DNA of 64,000 nt, from positions 77,950,325-78,014,324 of the forward strand of contig CM075764.1 of NCBI GenBank assembly GCA_037974665.1, read 5' to 3'. Below the pieces are notes generated by a model, which ran no database searches, was not told the origin of the DNA, and worked only from the letters and a program-made list of their open reading frames with translations. Below are positions 34,618 to 47,045 of this stretch, one piece after another. Each line of letters starts with the position of its first letter. Position 1 is the first letter of the stretch. This stretch comes from Ehretia macrophylla. Its lineage: Eukaryota; Streptophyta; Magnoliopsida; Boraginales; Ehretiaceae. The position numbers and the translations under genes are program-made.

Positions 34618-36970
34618 TGTCATGTTTCAATTTGAAACATGAACATTGGGATTCTATCCAATCTTTTAAAAACATAACACAACCAACTCCAAGTTTAGCA
34701 ACAACTCCAACATCCATTTCACAAATACAAAGCCTTTCATTTAACATCCATACGACATTTCAACATAAGTCATAAGCCTCCGTATCAACAACATACCACA
34801 AGCTATACTGTACATTTGCAAAAATAGATTATAAACTAGTCTAGCAACCTAATCATATCCAAGAGGAAGACTACTAAACTAGTATTATATAAACCATTAT
34901 CTTTGAGTAAGTTATACAATACAACATACTATAAAAGCTAAGACAAAAACACGGAGCACTTCAACATAACTCATGGATAAGACTCCGCCACATAAGACTC
35001 CTCCACAGAAGACACATACTCAGCTTCCTGAGGGACGTACCCAAAGTCTGGCTCAGTTACACCTGATGACAATAAACGAATGAGGGTGGGCTTATATATA
35101 ACAAAGCTCAGTGATGATTCGAAAGATGTTTTGAAAACCTTTACTTTCATCCTATGAGCAATAACATACATTAAACATCATTAACATCAACATTACATTT
35201 CAAGCCATATAAATAACCATCCAATTGAGAAAGGATACACTAGTTGGTGTAGCTTCAAACGCCATCACAATCTCAACCATCTTCTTATAACTCCCATAAT
35301 ACATAACTGAGGTACCTCATCTACCCCCTCCCTCCATGGCATCTCCGTCCATGTGAGCTGGAGGTAGTCTATGATAGTTATGGTGTTATCAACCCGACAG
35401 CCCGATACTGTCCAAGAGGCGGCACACATTATCAAGACTCATGACAATAATAATAAACATCTCATATTTTGGAAAGACAACAAAGTAGGTTGTCCTTCAG
35501 ACCATCATCAATCATCAATCAGTTAACAACATTTCAATCAACATAACATCAATTAAACACTAAAACAACTAAGTTAGATGACAAAGTAGGCCACCCAACT
35601 TATCACACATATCAACATACATTCCAAACCCGATCCTACTCAACAACAATCCAAGAATCAACTACTTAAACATTACTACCCAACAAAAGACAACATTTTA
35701 TTAATTCAAAGAAAGACTACACAATCTTCCAACATTCATAACTTACAATCTAGAAACCCAATAACCCCCAAACCACTTTCTATCACTCCACCACACATGC
35801 AACCACATTAACCCCACTGAAAACCAACCAAAAACCATCCAAAGCAAGTCCAACAACCCTATTTTTGGCAATGCACCTAGGCTGAATTTTTGGACTTTTG
35901 CTACGACATCCAAATTGAAAATTCGGCATTACAACATTACTACGCAATAATTAACAAACTCATAGAAGCAACAACCATTCAATTCCTACCACTACAACAA
36001 CAATTATTCAACTATAAGCCAATAAATCAATTTTAATGCCCAGAAACTAGAAATACATGCTACTATCATTCAAAATAGCTATAAATACATATAAATGGTC
36101 CTTGGCAACTATTGAGCAATAATCTAAAAACAGTTCTAAAAAAATCGAATAAAAATGCAACTATAGAAATTTGACAATAAATAGCATTTCTAGATCTATA
36201 ATTTTTCTCTCACCTTTGATCCGAAGTAAAGGTAGGAATGCGTGCAATGGATGCCCAACAAGTGAAATCCAACCCAGAATGAAAAGCTTTGGACAAAAAT
36301 TGAGTTTTCTAATGAAAAATTGCTTTGAAAACCAAGTGAAAAATCGCTCTTTCTTGCCTATGGAGTTTCAGCCATGTGTGTGTGTATTTTTGGTGTTTTG
36401 AGCTTTGTCTAAATGTATTGTGTATGTATAATGTGTATATGATATATTTATATGCATAGTCAACAAAATAAACTAAGTTAAAGTTGTCAAACTTTTGTTA
36501 TTTTAGTTAGTTTTGCCAAAATAGTTATTATAATACTATATAACTAATACTATTTTTTTGTAGAACTATATTTTAGTTAGCAACACAAATATATAAGTAT
36601 ATGTATGTAAATATATATATATAATTAAGATATATTACTTATTTTTGCAAAAGATAATGAAAAATCCTTTTAAATTCCTAATTCGTTTCAGAATCAGTTT
36701 TAATCAGACACGAGTCTATTAATATGCGAGGACTAGGTTTTCAAATGCTTAAAAGACCAGTTTTAAAATTTTAGCGGACGTGTTTCAAAAATACTATTCA
36801 CAAAACTCGACGATAAAATTTTCAATGCCCATTTTTATGAAAATTTCATGGATGCTCACATAGCACATAATAGGAGTAGAAATCAAAAAATTAGCGCATT
36901 CTAAATCAAATAACACATATGCAGGTCAAAACACGCAATTTCACACAAAGACGAAATTTGGGATTTCACA
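34618..36970 (-). repeat. T1 3' LTR
   Basis: 2353 bp. Sense start TGTGAAATCCC at 36970 next to the polypurine tract; sense end at 34618 (TGTCATG on the plus strand). Nearly colinear with 41912-44341. The stretch next to the outer end (34618-34650) is the least similar to its partner. Confidence 0.85.
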
Positions 36971-36988
36971 TTCTCCCCTCCTTAAAGA

Positions 36989-37006
36989 AATTTCGTCCTC
37001 AAAATT
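36989..37006 (-). other. Hairpin beside the T1 polypurine tract
   Basis: Sense strand AATTTTG-AGGA-CGAAATT: a 7-bp stem (one U-G wobble in RNA) with an AGGA loop, 18 bases inside the 3' LTR border. The same structure stands at 52637-52654 in G2 and at 57346-57363 in D2. Confidence 0.6.
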
Positions 37007-37445
37007 CTTACTTGCTGCTTAATAAATCTGGATATTGTTGCTGAATCTGATCTCTTCTTTCCCAAGTAGCTTCTTCAATCTCGTGATGTTTCCACAATAC
37101 TTTAACTATCGGAATCTTCTTCGACCTCAACTCCCGATCCATCTGATCTAGAATACTAATCGGTCATTCATCATAAGTCAGATTCTCACGAAGCTGTAAC
37201 GGCTCTGGTCCTAGAATATGAGAAGGATCCGGAAAATACTTCCTCAAAGTAGACACGTGGAAAATATTATGAACATTAGAGAAGTTCTCCGGTAAAGCCA
37301 ACCGATACGCCAACTTGCCAACTTTGCCAGTAATCTCAAACGGCCCCGCAAATCTCGGACTCAGCTTACCACCTTTACCATGACGAGCAAAACCCTTACG
37401 ATGAGACAATTTCAAGAAAACTCGGTCCCCAACTGCAAACTCCAA
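37000..37445 (-). pseudogene. T1 integrase C-terminus and chromodomain
   Basis: Minus-strand reading begins MEFAVGDRVFLKLSHRKG and PRFAGPFEITGKVG, the integrase C-terminal GPF/Y motif, then FHVSTLRKYFPDPSH. Further on, toward 37020, KIPIVKVLWKHH and EATWE form the chromodomain, which in chromoviruses binds modified histone H3 and steers integration into heterochromatin. Fossil part of T1. Confidence 0.8.
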
Positions 37446-37484
37446 ATCTCGACGGTGTTTATCAACATAACTCTTGTATCTGCT

Positions 37485-38260
37485 CTACGCAGTCAGCATT
37501 CTTTGCCTGATCAACAGTACATTCTCAATATTCTCTAGAAGCTCTGGCATTATAGTTGGATCAATAGCCTTCATATCCCCTACCCCATCCCAATACAAAG
37601 GTGATTGACACTTACGGCCGTAGAGAGCTGCATAAGGTGCCATCCCAATAGTCACTTGATAACTATTATTATAGGCAAACTCGGCTAGCGGTAGATGTTT
37701 CTCCCAGTTCTTTCCAAAATTCAAAACACAAGCCCTGAGCATATCCTCCAGAATCTAAATAGTTCTCTCCGACTGGCCGTCGGTCTGAGGATGATACGCA
37801 GTGCTGAAGTTCAACTGAGTATCTAAAGTTTCCTGAAGTTTCTCCCAAGTCGAGAAGTAAACTGAGGATCTCGATCAGAGACAATACTAGTTGGAATTCT
37901 GTGAAGTTTAACAATCTGATTCAAATAAAGATCTGCCAACTTTGCAACTTCATTTCCCGTCCTTATCGAAATAAAATGAGTTGTCTTCGTTAAACGGTCC
38001 ACAATAACCCAAATCGCATCACAACCTCTTGGTGTTCTAGGCAAACTAGAGACGAAGTCCATTGTAACATGTTCCCATTTCCACTCTAGTATTGCCAACG
38101 ACTGAAGTAACCCTGCAGGTCGTTGATGTTCCGCTTTCACCCGCTGACAAGTCAAACATCTGGACACAAATTGAGCCACCTCCCTTTTCATGTTGTTCCA
38201 CCAGTAATGTTGTTTCAAGTCCCGGCACATCTTGTTTCCACCGGGATGAATGGCGTACAT
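37485..38260 (-). pseudogene. T1 integrase (zinc finger and core)
   Basis: HPGGNKMCRDLKQHYWW and CLTCQRVKAEHQRPAG form the HHCC zinc-binding region. MDFVSSLPRT, IWVIVDRLTKTTHFI and SIVSDRDPQF are the conserved core blocks around the first catalytic acids, and FAYNNSYQ with ALYGRKCQSP follows. The order agrees with Ty3 integrases. Fossil part of T1. Confidence 0.85.
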
Positions 38261-38559
38261 AGAATTATGAGCCTCCTCCAGAATACCTCTCCTTAAATCC
38301 GGTTCATAAGGAACACATACCCTATTCCGAAATCGAAGAATACCATCCTCATATACTTTGAAGTCAGCTTGATCATCTGTGATCTGATCCTTGATCTTCT
38401 AAAGTTTCACAGCAAGTTGTTGGGCTTCTCTGATCTGAGACATCAATAAAGGTTGAATCTGGAGATGTGAACACATCACCCCAACCTGAGTCAACTCTGG
38501 TCTCCAATAGTTAACTTCCTCAAGCGCCTCCCATTTCTTAATTGTCAAACAAGCAATAC

Positions 38560-39700
38560 TTGCTTTTCGGTTAAGAGCATCTACTACAACATTTGCCTTC
38601 CCATGCAGATAATTGATAGAACAATTATAATCTCCTAAAAGTTCCATACACCTCCGTTGTCACATTCTGTGAGAACAAGTACTTCAGACTTTTGTGATCA
38701 GTGAAAATCTCGAACTTATTGCCCCACAAATAATGACGTCACTTTTTCAATGCAAATACAACTGCTGCCAACTCAATATCATGAGTCGGATAATTTACCT
38801 CATACGGTTTCAACTTTCTAGAAGCATAGGCAATAACCCGACCATTCTGCATAAGTACGCAACCCAAGCCCTCCTTGGATGCATCGCTGTAGATGACCAT
38901 ATTATCGGTTCCCTCTGGCAATGCAAGTACCGGAGTGGTAGTCAATCTCTTTTTCAACTCCTGAAATCCACTCTCACACTTCTCATCCCAAGTAAAGCTG
39001 GTTCGTTTCTGAGTTAACTTAGAAAATGGCCATGCAATCTTAGAAATGTCCTTCACAAACCTACAGTAATAACCTGCCGAACCAAGGAAGCTGCGACCCT
39101 CCGAAACATTCTCCGGCCTTTTCCAAAACATCATCACTTTAATCTTAGTGGGATCTACTGAAATACCGTTCTGAGTAATCACATGGCCAAGAAAAGATAT
39201 TCGTTGTAGCCAGAATTCACATTTGTTGAACTTCGCAAACAACTGATGCTCCTGAAGTTTCTGTAGGACAAGTTGTAGATGTTGCTCGTGCTCTGATTCA
39301 GTCTTAGAATATACCAAGATATTATCAATAAATATTACCACGAACTGGTCTAAGTACGACTGAAAAACTCGATGCATAAGATCCATTAATGTTGCCGGTG
39401 CGTTAGTTAGTCCAAAGGGCATAACTACAAATTCATAATGCCCGTACCGAGTCCTGAAAGAAGACTTTGGAACATCCTTCGTACGGATCCGAAGCTGATA
39501 ATACCCTTGCCTCAAGTCAAACTTAGAGTAGACTTTGGCTCCCTAAAGTTGATCGAACAACTCGTCAATTAGTGGCAAATGATACTTGTTCTTGATGGTC
39601 ACCTGATTCTAACCATGATAATCGATACATAATCTCAAGGTACCATCCTTCTTCTTCACAAATAAAATGGGTGCTCCCCACGTTGAAGAACTCTGCTAAT
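38560..39700 (-). pseudogene. T1 reverse transcriptase and RNase H
   Basis: RT blocks: [35 protein letters not shown], then the strand ending in ILVYS, and [15 protein letters not shown]. The RT-RNase H link has [17 protein letters not shown]. RNase H shows [28 protein letters not shown] and [12 protein letters not shown]. This is the usual Ty3 arrangement. Fossil part of T1. Confidence 0.88.
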
Positions 39701-40235
39701 TGAAACCCTTCTCTAATAACTCCTGCAACTGAGTTTTCAGCTCTTTAAGTTCAGCTGGTGCCATCCGGTACGCTGATTTAGAAATAGGTTGAGTACTGGG
39801 AATAAGGTTAATGACAAACCCAATATCTCTCTTTGGCGGAAATCCTGGCAACTCCTCGGGAAATACATTGGGATATTCCCGAATTATCAGAACTTTCTCC
39901 AACTTTAGCTTATCAGATGGCTTATTGATCAAATAAGCTAGATAACCTGAACACCTCTTACTCACCAGCTTAATATCTTTAACTGATGAGATAATGAAAC
40001 TCGTCTTAGCATCCCGATTCCCTGCTACCTCGACCACTGGCTGTTCTGGAAACCGAAACCTTACCACCTTTGTTCTACAGTTTAACTGAGCATCATACTT
40101 GGCAAGCCAATCCATACCCAAGATAACATCATACCCTTGGATAGGAAATAAGATAATGTCTGAAGGAAAATCCTGACCCTTAACATGTATTTTACAGTCT
40201 TTATATACTAAGCCAAACACATAGTTATTAGTCAA
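39696..40235 (-). pseudogene. T1 aspartic protease and RT N-terminus
   Basis: Open stretch of 179 codons with IQGYDVILGMDWLAKYDA, the strand after the protease active site in Ty3 elements, followed by FPEELPGFPPKRDIGFVI and PISKSAYRMAPAELKELK, the conserved entry to the RT domain. Fossil part of T1. Confidence 0.85.
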
Positions 40236-40539
40236 AGAAGTACTAATCTAAACCACATAAGGTAACTTCTCAGGTTGCACATTAACACGTTGCACATAGG
40301 TAGGTGTAATGAAAGAATGTGTAGCACCAGAATCAATCAGTACTTTAACAAGTTGATTGAGTATAAGAAAGTTACCTTCCACAACTGCCGCTGCCTTAGG
40401 TATCTCCTCCAAGTCCATTGCGTAGGCCCGAGCCTGAACCCGCTACTGCTGAGGTGCACTACCTGTAGGTCTACCCTGATAACCCTGGCCTGCTGGCTAA
40501 CTCTCAGATCTGTGATATCTAGGACAATCTCTTGCCCTG

Positions 40540-41440
40540 TGTTGGTTGCTGCCGCAACCTAAACATGTCCCTGCCTTTGCCCGACAGTTAGCCTCCAAAT
40601 GGCCCTTACGTTTTCAATAAGCATACTGTAGTGTCAGAGCACTAACACAACCTCTTGAAGAACCAGAAGCTGAATAAGAAGCTGTACTTGCCTTCTGCGG
40701 AGGTTTCACAACATATGGCCTGTACTGATCTTGAGACTGTGCTGGCCTATGCTGTGACTGTGTCTGGTAGGATCTCTGCTGAAACTGGGGCCTAAATGAA
40801 TTCTGCTGCCCTTGAGGTCTGAAAGAATTATACTGCATTGGGGCCTATAACCACTCTGTTACACTGAAGGCCTATAAAAAACCTGCTGACCCTGAGGCTG
40901 AAAAGGCCTCTTACTGGCTTGACTAGAACCCTCATGTTCCCATTTCCTCTTTTCCAACCTAGAAGCTGCATTAAAGGCCGCAGAAAACTTATCATACTGT
41001 ATCAAGGCCATTGCATCCTGAATCTCGGGCCTTAGACCCAAAATGAACCTTTGGGTCTTTTGTTCCTGATCCGCTACAAACTCCAGTGCATATCGGGACA
41101 ACCTGGTAAAGTTGGCCTCATACTGAGCCACTGTGGAATTACCCTGAACCAAAGATGTGAACTCCTCCTCCCGTCATTCTCGGGCAATCCTCGGGATATA
41201 CTTGGCACGAAATTCCAGCGGAGTGCCATGACCTTCCCAATCAGACCTCACTATACGCCACCATTCTTCAGCCTCATCGTCAAATAGATAAGCTGAAAAT
41301 GTGACATTTCTCTCATCCGTGTAATCAAGGGGATCAAATATTTTCTCAATTTTACTGATCCAAGCTTCGGCCTTTCGATCGTCAGGCTCATCCTGGAACT
41401 TCGGTGGATAATAACCCAGAAATTCCTTCAACAGACTACC
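40540..41440 (-). pseudogene. T1 gag
   Basis: Retrotrans_gag-type core: FLGYYPPKFQDEPDD, AEAWISKIEKIFDPLDYTD and EAEEWWRIVRSDW at 41174-41431, then VAQYEANFTRLSRYALEFV and RFILGLRPEIQDAM at 40859-41152. A glutamine-rich tail (40614-40838) leads to a cysteine-rich zinc-knuckle region near 40500-40610. Fossil part of T1. Confidence 0.85.
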
Positions 41441-41894
41441 CCCTCAATAACCACCCTGCGCATTTTGCATATGAGTCTGCACGGTCTGTGCCTGAGTAGC
41501 CTGCCCCATTAAAATCTACGTCTGCCCCGCTATGACCTCCGTTATCTTGTCCATAGCCATTACAAGATGATCATAACCCTGATCTCAGCATGGTGTCGCA
41601 TTCCCCGATACCTCATTGTCTTCCTGAGGCCTACCACGTGTTCTTGGACGCCCAGCCATTCTACAATCAAAGAGTTAACACGGTTATAGCACATAGACAA
41701 GCTATAGACAGTTAACAACACATAGGAACGAAGTTCACGCAAGGCACATAGATCATATAAGGGTTAGTCACATAAACAAGTTAACCACATAATCACATTA
41801 TCACATAATTCACTTTTCTTTCACTTAATACATACTTTCATGCTAAGACCACTATCCACATTCTGAGAATAACTCGGCCGACAGCTAAACATGC

Positions 41895-41906
41895 GCTATG
41901 ATACCA
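41895..41906 (-). other. T1 primer binding site
   Basis: Sense TGGTATCATAGC a few bases after the 5' LTR end at 41912, matching the site for initiator tRNA-Met. Confidence 0.75.
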
Positions 41907-41911
41907 CTTAA

Positions 41912-43943
41912 TGTCATGCCCCAACTCGACCTCACTTACGATCAGTCAGGACGCAACGGAATTTTGGCTAAATAACGTCTGTAACATAAACATCAGAACT
42001 CTATTCAATCCTTTAAAAACACAACACAATTAACTCTAAGTTCAACAACAACTCCAACATCCATTTAATAAATACAAAGCCATTCATTTAACATCCATAC
42101 GACATTTCAACATAAGTCATAAGCCTCCGTTTCAACAACATACCACAAGTTATACTGTACATTTGCAAAAATAGATTATAAACTAGTCTAGCATCCTAAT
42201 CATACCCAAGAGGAAGACTACTAAACTAGTATTATATAAACCATTATCTTTGAGTAACTTATACAATACAACATACTATAAAAGCTAAGACAAAAACACG
42301 GAGCACTTCAACATAACTCATGGATAAGACTCCAGCACATAAGACTCATCCACAGAAGGCACATACTCAGCTTCCTGAGGGACGTACCCAAAGTCTGGCT
42401 CAGTTACACCTGATGACAATAAACGAATGAGGGTGAACTTATATATAACAAAGCTTAGTGGGGATTCGAAAGATGTTTTGAAAACTTTCACTTTACTACT
42501 TGGGAAATCATCCTATGAGCAATAACACACATTAAACATCATTAATATCAACATTACATTTCAAACCATATAAATAACCATTCAATTGAGAAATGATACA
42601 CTAGTTGGTATAGCTCCATACGCCATCACGATCTCAACCATCTTCTTATAACTCCCATAATACATAACCGAGGTACGTCATCTAGTCCCTCCTTCCATGG
42701 CATCTTTGCCCATGCAAGCTGGGGGTAGTCTATGATAGTCATGCCGTTATCAACCCGACAGCCCGATGCTGTCCGAGAGGTGGCACACACTATCAAGACT
42801 CATGACAATAATAATAAACATCTCATATTCTGGAAAGACAACAAAGTAAATTGTCCTCCAGACCATCATCAATCATCAATCAGTTAACAACATTTCAATC
42901 AACATAACATCAATTAAACACTAAAACAACTAAGTTAGATGACAAAGTAGGCCACCCAACTTATCACACATATCAACATATATTCCAAACCCGATCATAC
43001 TCAACAACAATCCAAGAATCAACTACTCAAACGTTACTACCCAACAAAAGACAACATTTTATTAATTCAAAGAAAGACTACACAATCTTCCAACATTCAT
43101 AACTTACAATCTAGAAATTCACTAACCCCCAAACCACTTTCTATCACTCCACCATACATCCAACCATATTAACCCCACCGAAAACCAACCAAAAACCATC
43201 CAAAGCAAGTCCAACAACCCTATTTTTGGCAATGCACCTAGGCTGAATTTTTGGACTTTTGTTACGACATGCAAATTGAAAATTCGGCATTACAACATTA
43301 CTACGCAATAATTAAAAAACTCATAGAAGCAACAACCATTCAATTCCATCCACTACAACAACAATTATTCAACTATAAGCCAATAAATCAATTTAAATGC
43401 CCAAAAATTAGAAATACATGCTACTACCTTTCAAAACAACTATAAATACATATAAATGGTCATTGGCAACTACTGAGCAATAACCTAAAAACAATTTAAC
43501 AAAACATCGGATAAAAATGCAACTATAGAAATTTGACAATAAATAGCATTTCTAGATCTATAATTTTTCTCTCACCTTTGATCTGACGTAAAGCTAGGAA
43601 TGCGTGCAATGGATGCCTAACAAGTGGAATCCAACCCGGAATGAAAAGCTTTGGACAAAAATTGAGTTTTCTAATGAAAAATTGCTTTGAAAACCAAGTG
43701 AAAAATCTCTCTTTCTTGCCTATGGAGTTTCGGCCATGTGTGTGTGTATTTTTTGTGTTTTGAGCTTTGTCCAAATGTATTGTGCATGTATAATGTGTAT
43801 ATTATATATTTATATGCATAGTCAACAAAATAAACTAAGTCAAAGTTGTCAAACTTTTGTTATTTTAGTTAGTTTTGCAAAAATAGTAATTATAATACTA
43901 TATAACTAATACTATTTTTTTTAGAACTATATTTTAGTTGACA

Positions 43944-43999
<56 letters not shown>

Positions 44000-44341
44000 G
44001 ATATATTACTTTTTTTTGCAAAAGATAGTGAAAAATCCTTTTAAATTCCTAATTCGTTTCAGAATTAGTTTTAATCAGACACAGGTCTATTAATATGCGA
44101 GGACTAGGTTTTCGAATGCTTAAAAGACCAGTTTCAAAATTTTAGCGGACGTGTTTCAAAAATACTATTCACAAAACTCGACGATAAAATTTTCAGTGCC
44201 CATTTTTATGAAAATTTCATGGATGCTCACATAGCATGTAATAGGAGTAGAAATCACAAAATTAGCGAATTCTAAATCAAATAACATATATACAGATCAA
44301 AATATGCAATTTCACACAAAGATGAAATTTGGGATTTCACA
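41912..44341 (-). repeat. T1 5' LTR
   Basis: 2430 bp, partner of 34618-36970. Contains an expanded TA microsatellite (43946-43994) that is short in the partner (about 36612-36622), which accounts for part of the length difference. Confidence 0.88.
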
Positions 44342-44640
44342 CCATTTCTTTTAGTCTTATGTTTATTAGTCTTTACTGAATTCCACTTTCAGAGAATTTG
44401 AATGGAATGTGGATTGTAGCACTACCTTTCACTTATTAGAGGCGTGTGAGTTTCATGCTTGGGGAACTCACATGCCTATTGGCTCATTGGCGTCTGAATG
44501 TTTTTACATTGTTAATAATTTTCGTTGAATGTGGCCTTGTCTTATGTTGAGTTTTATGACTTATGGTCTGTTTGGTCCAGCTTTTAGACATTTAAAAGCG
44601 TTTTCTAGGAGTTTAGAAGTTGAAACTAATTTGTTTGGTC
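44342..44640. other. Short intergenic stretch
   Basis: Flank of T1; no gene or repeat recognised. Confidence 0.4.
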
Positions 44641-45240
44641 TGTGAGCTATTATTAAATAAGAATATAGTTAGGGGATTACCCTTTATCGATCACTTGGAT
44701 AATCTATGTGAAAGGTGTATACTTGGCAAACAATTTCAAAAGAGCTTTCCTCATGAGGCATAATCAACATCAAAAAGAGCTCTAGAAATGATTCACATGT
44801 TAATAAAAGTAAGAATTTTCTTCTCTTCATTAATGATTTCAATAGAAAGGCATGAGAGTAGTTTTTAGAAAAAATAGATGCTAATAGAGAAGCAAAGTAG
44901 ACATATTATTGTCTATGAGATCAAACAAGGGCAGAGAATTCATGTCATAGGAGTTCAAAATATACATCTTGTGAAAAATACAATTAGATGTCCACTCTCC
45001 TTTCCTTATTCACCTTAGCAAAATGGAGTTGACGAAAAAAGAGTAGATCTATCCTTGATGAAGCATGCTCAAGAGTAAGATGATGCCAAAAGAATTATGG
45101 GATATAGTTGTAGATTATGTTGTATCTCTCTAACAAGTGTCCCATAGGGAATGTTTGGAATAGATAACCCCATGAAATGTGGAGTGGACACAAGACAAGC
45201 ATCTTATACTTACAATTTTCAAAAGTACAACCTTTGTACA
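44640..45240 (+). pseudogene. Copia integrase relic
   Basis: Plus-strand reading recalls the copia integrase: CERCILGKQFQKSFP (zinc-binding C-x-x-C with the following GK block), NFLLFINDFNRK (family YFLLFVDDYSR) and a later stretch like the P-YTPQQNGVAERKNR block near 45000-45050. Strongly decayed, no LTRs seen. It is unconnected with C3, which lies in the other orientation. Confidence 0.55.
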
Positions 45241-45289
45241 TGTTCTAAATCGAAGCTTGGACTTAAATTTTTTACATGCAGAAAGGGTT

Positions 45290-46030
45290 AGTTGAGGTGT
45301 TCAGATATGAGTATCCAAATGTGTATCATAGATACTATTTGACCACATGTATTAGAATTTCAAGAAAAAAAAAAATTCTTGGATTGATTTTGAAGGATAA
45401 GTTTTAGAGAGTTGCATCTACAACCAATTTGAGTGAATTTAATAATTGGATGAAAGTGATAGAAGAATCTGATCCTAATGTTAGAGAGAGAGAAAAAAAC
45501 ATCATCTGAATGGCTAAAAGAACTTCTTATAGAATGTGGGCCAAATCTTGTTTTCCATCATATTCCAATTATGATACTATACTAAACAATCTATGTGAAT
45601 TATTTAAATACTACATTTTGAATGCTAGAAATAAACCAATCATCACAATGTTTGAGATAATAAGAGGCAGATTAATGACAAGCATTCAAGTGAAAAGGCA
45701 AAGGATAGAAAGATGTTAAGGTAATATCTACCCAAATATAATGAAAAGCATTGCTAAATTGAATGAATCAAGCAGGGTTGGTGTACAAACTGGTGTGGTG
45801 CAGCAGAGTATGAGGTGGGATAGAACTAGCATAAGCATATTGTGAATTTAGATACCAGCTACTACAGTTGTGGAATGTTTTAGTTATGTGGATATCCGTG
45901 TTGTCTTGCACTTTCTTGCATCAATAGATTTTGGAAAGGTATAAATAATCACATTAACCCATTTTACACTAAGCAAGTATATTAAAATATTTACCAACAC
46001 ACGATTCATCCTATTCTTAAACTGAATGTG
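45290..46030 (+). mobile_element. Mutator-like (MULE) transposase relic
   Basis: Reads HMY-NFKKK and LGLILKDKF-RVASTTNLSEFNN (about 45340-45450; family H-Y-NF-KKFPG--LKD-LW-AA-AT----F). Then an open frame 45510-45719 with TILNNLCELFKYYILNARNK and PIITMFEIIRGRLM, the hallmark MULE block (D-L-NN-CE-FN--IL-AR-KPI-TMLE-IR--LM). At about 45880-46000 CGYPCCLALSCIN and FYTKQVY match the C-terminal SWIM-type zinc region. Stops and frame changes interrupt it, no terminal inverted repeats were identified, and the N-terminal half with the catalytic acids is missing. It is a dead fragment. Confidence 0.75.
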
Positions 46031-47045
46031 TAACGACTAGCACATCATTGTAAATGTGGGAACCCCTACTTAGCCCATTAAGTTAGGCATTTAATTTTTT
46101 TAAAAAAGACTTAATTAGTGGGATAATTGCATAAATTTGGTTGGATAGAACTCTTACTTAAAACTAAACGGAAAAACAAAAAAAAATAGAGAAGAGAGCC
46201 CAGCCCTTAAAGACTCATACATTTATTTTCTCTATTTTAATTTTTCTCTTAATCCATTCGATCTACAATTAGCCTTGAGGAAATAGGAGACAACTTGGAT
46301 TTAGCACATCGATAGTCAAGCTTTGTTCCTTCTTTCGCGGATTGTGAACAAAGGATTTCAAGAGATTGACAAGTTCTAAAATTCAAGTAAGTAGGTTTCT
46401 TCTCTCTTTGTTTCTCCCAAGCCTTGTACTTGTATACTTGACTGTGGTGCCTAAATCATTCATGTTGCCTGAACCATTTGAGTGACATGTCGATAACCAT
46501 TCTTTTTATGCCATGGTACCTTGCAAGTTAGTTTCCATCTTCCTTATAATCCCATGCTTTACCTTTCTATCCAACTTGTTTGATCTCGGTCATGATGCAT
46601 GAGATAATCTCTGAAGAAATTAAACACTAAGTACGGATTCTTCGTAAAATCATAAATATAAATATATTAATCTTGTAGTATATTCGGAATAATCTACCCA
46701 AGAAAAAGCCCAGTTTGTTCAACCGTTCAACCGTTTAAAGCCCTTTTGCTTGTGGTGTTTTTACACATAGTAAAGAGAAAGTTTGAGAGAGATTTTTAGA
46801 GAGCAGAGAGAAAAAGGTAGAAGAAGACCTTTGTCTTTTTTTTTTTTTTTTTCTAACGTTAAGAAAAGAAACATTGTTTTATTTTATTTTATTTGGAAGT
46901 AGTGGGAAGTCAGATAAATTTTCACAACTTCCAGTACCCAAATATACCCAACCCCAAAATCTAACATTTCCTACTCGCACAAGATGGGTAGACCCTTGTC
47001 CATCGCAATCTTTCTCCACAACCTTGTCGGGAACCATCACCAAAA
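46031..47045. other. Intergenic stretch, possible LTR debris
   Basis: No gene. A TGTGGGAACCCC start near 46056 looks like an LTR beginning, but no matching end was found. A T-run lies at about 46836-46852. Confidence 0.35.

Larger units (their letters stand above)
34618..44341 (-). mobile_element. T1: Ty3 chromovirus (Tekay/Del type), full length, broken
   Basis: Complete layout on the minus strand: 5' LTR (41912-44341), primer site (41895-41906), gag, protease, RT, RNase H, integrase, chromodomain, polypurine tract (36971-36982) and 3' LTR (34618-36970). Domain order with integrase after RNase H marks Ty3, and the C-terminal chromodomain marks a chromovirus; the motif FHVSTLRKYFPDPSH fits Tekay/Del. 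Flanks CCACT (34613-34617) and CCATT (44342-44346) are a probable target duplication with one difference. LTRs differ by a few per cent by eye, which suggests insertion on the order of one to two million years ago. The coding region is broken in several places. T1 lies tail-first toward the host gene. Confidence 0.9.
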
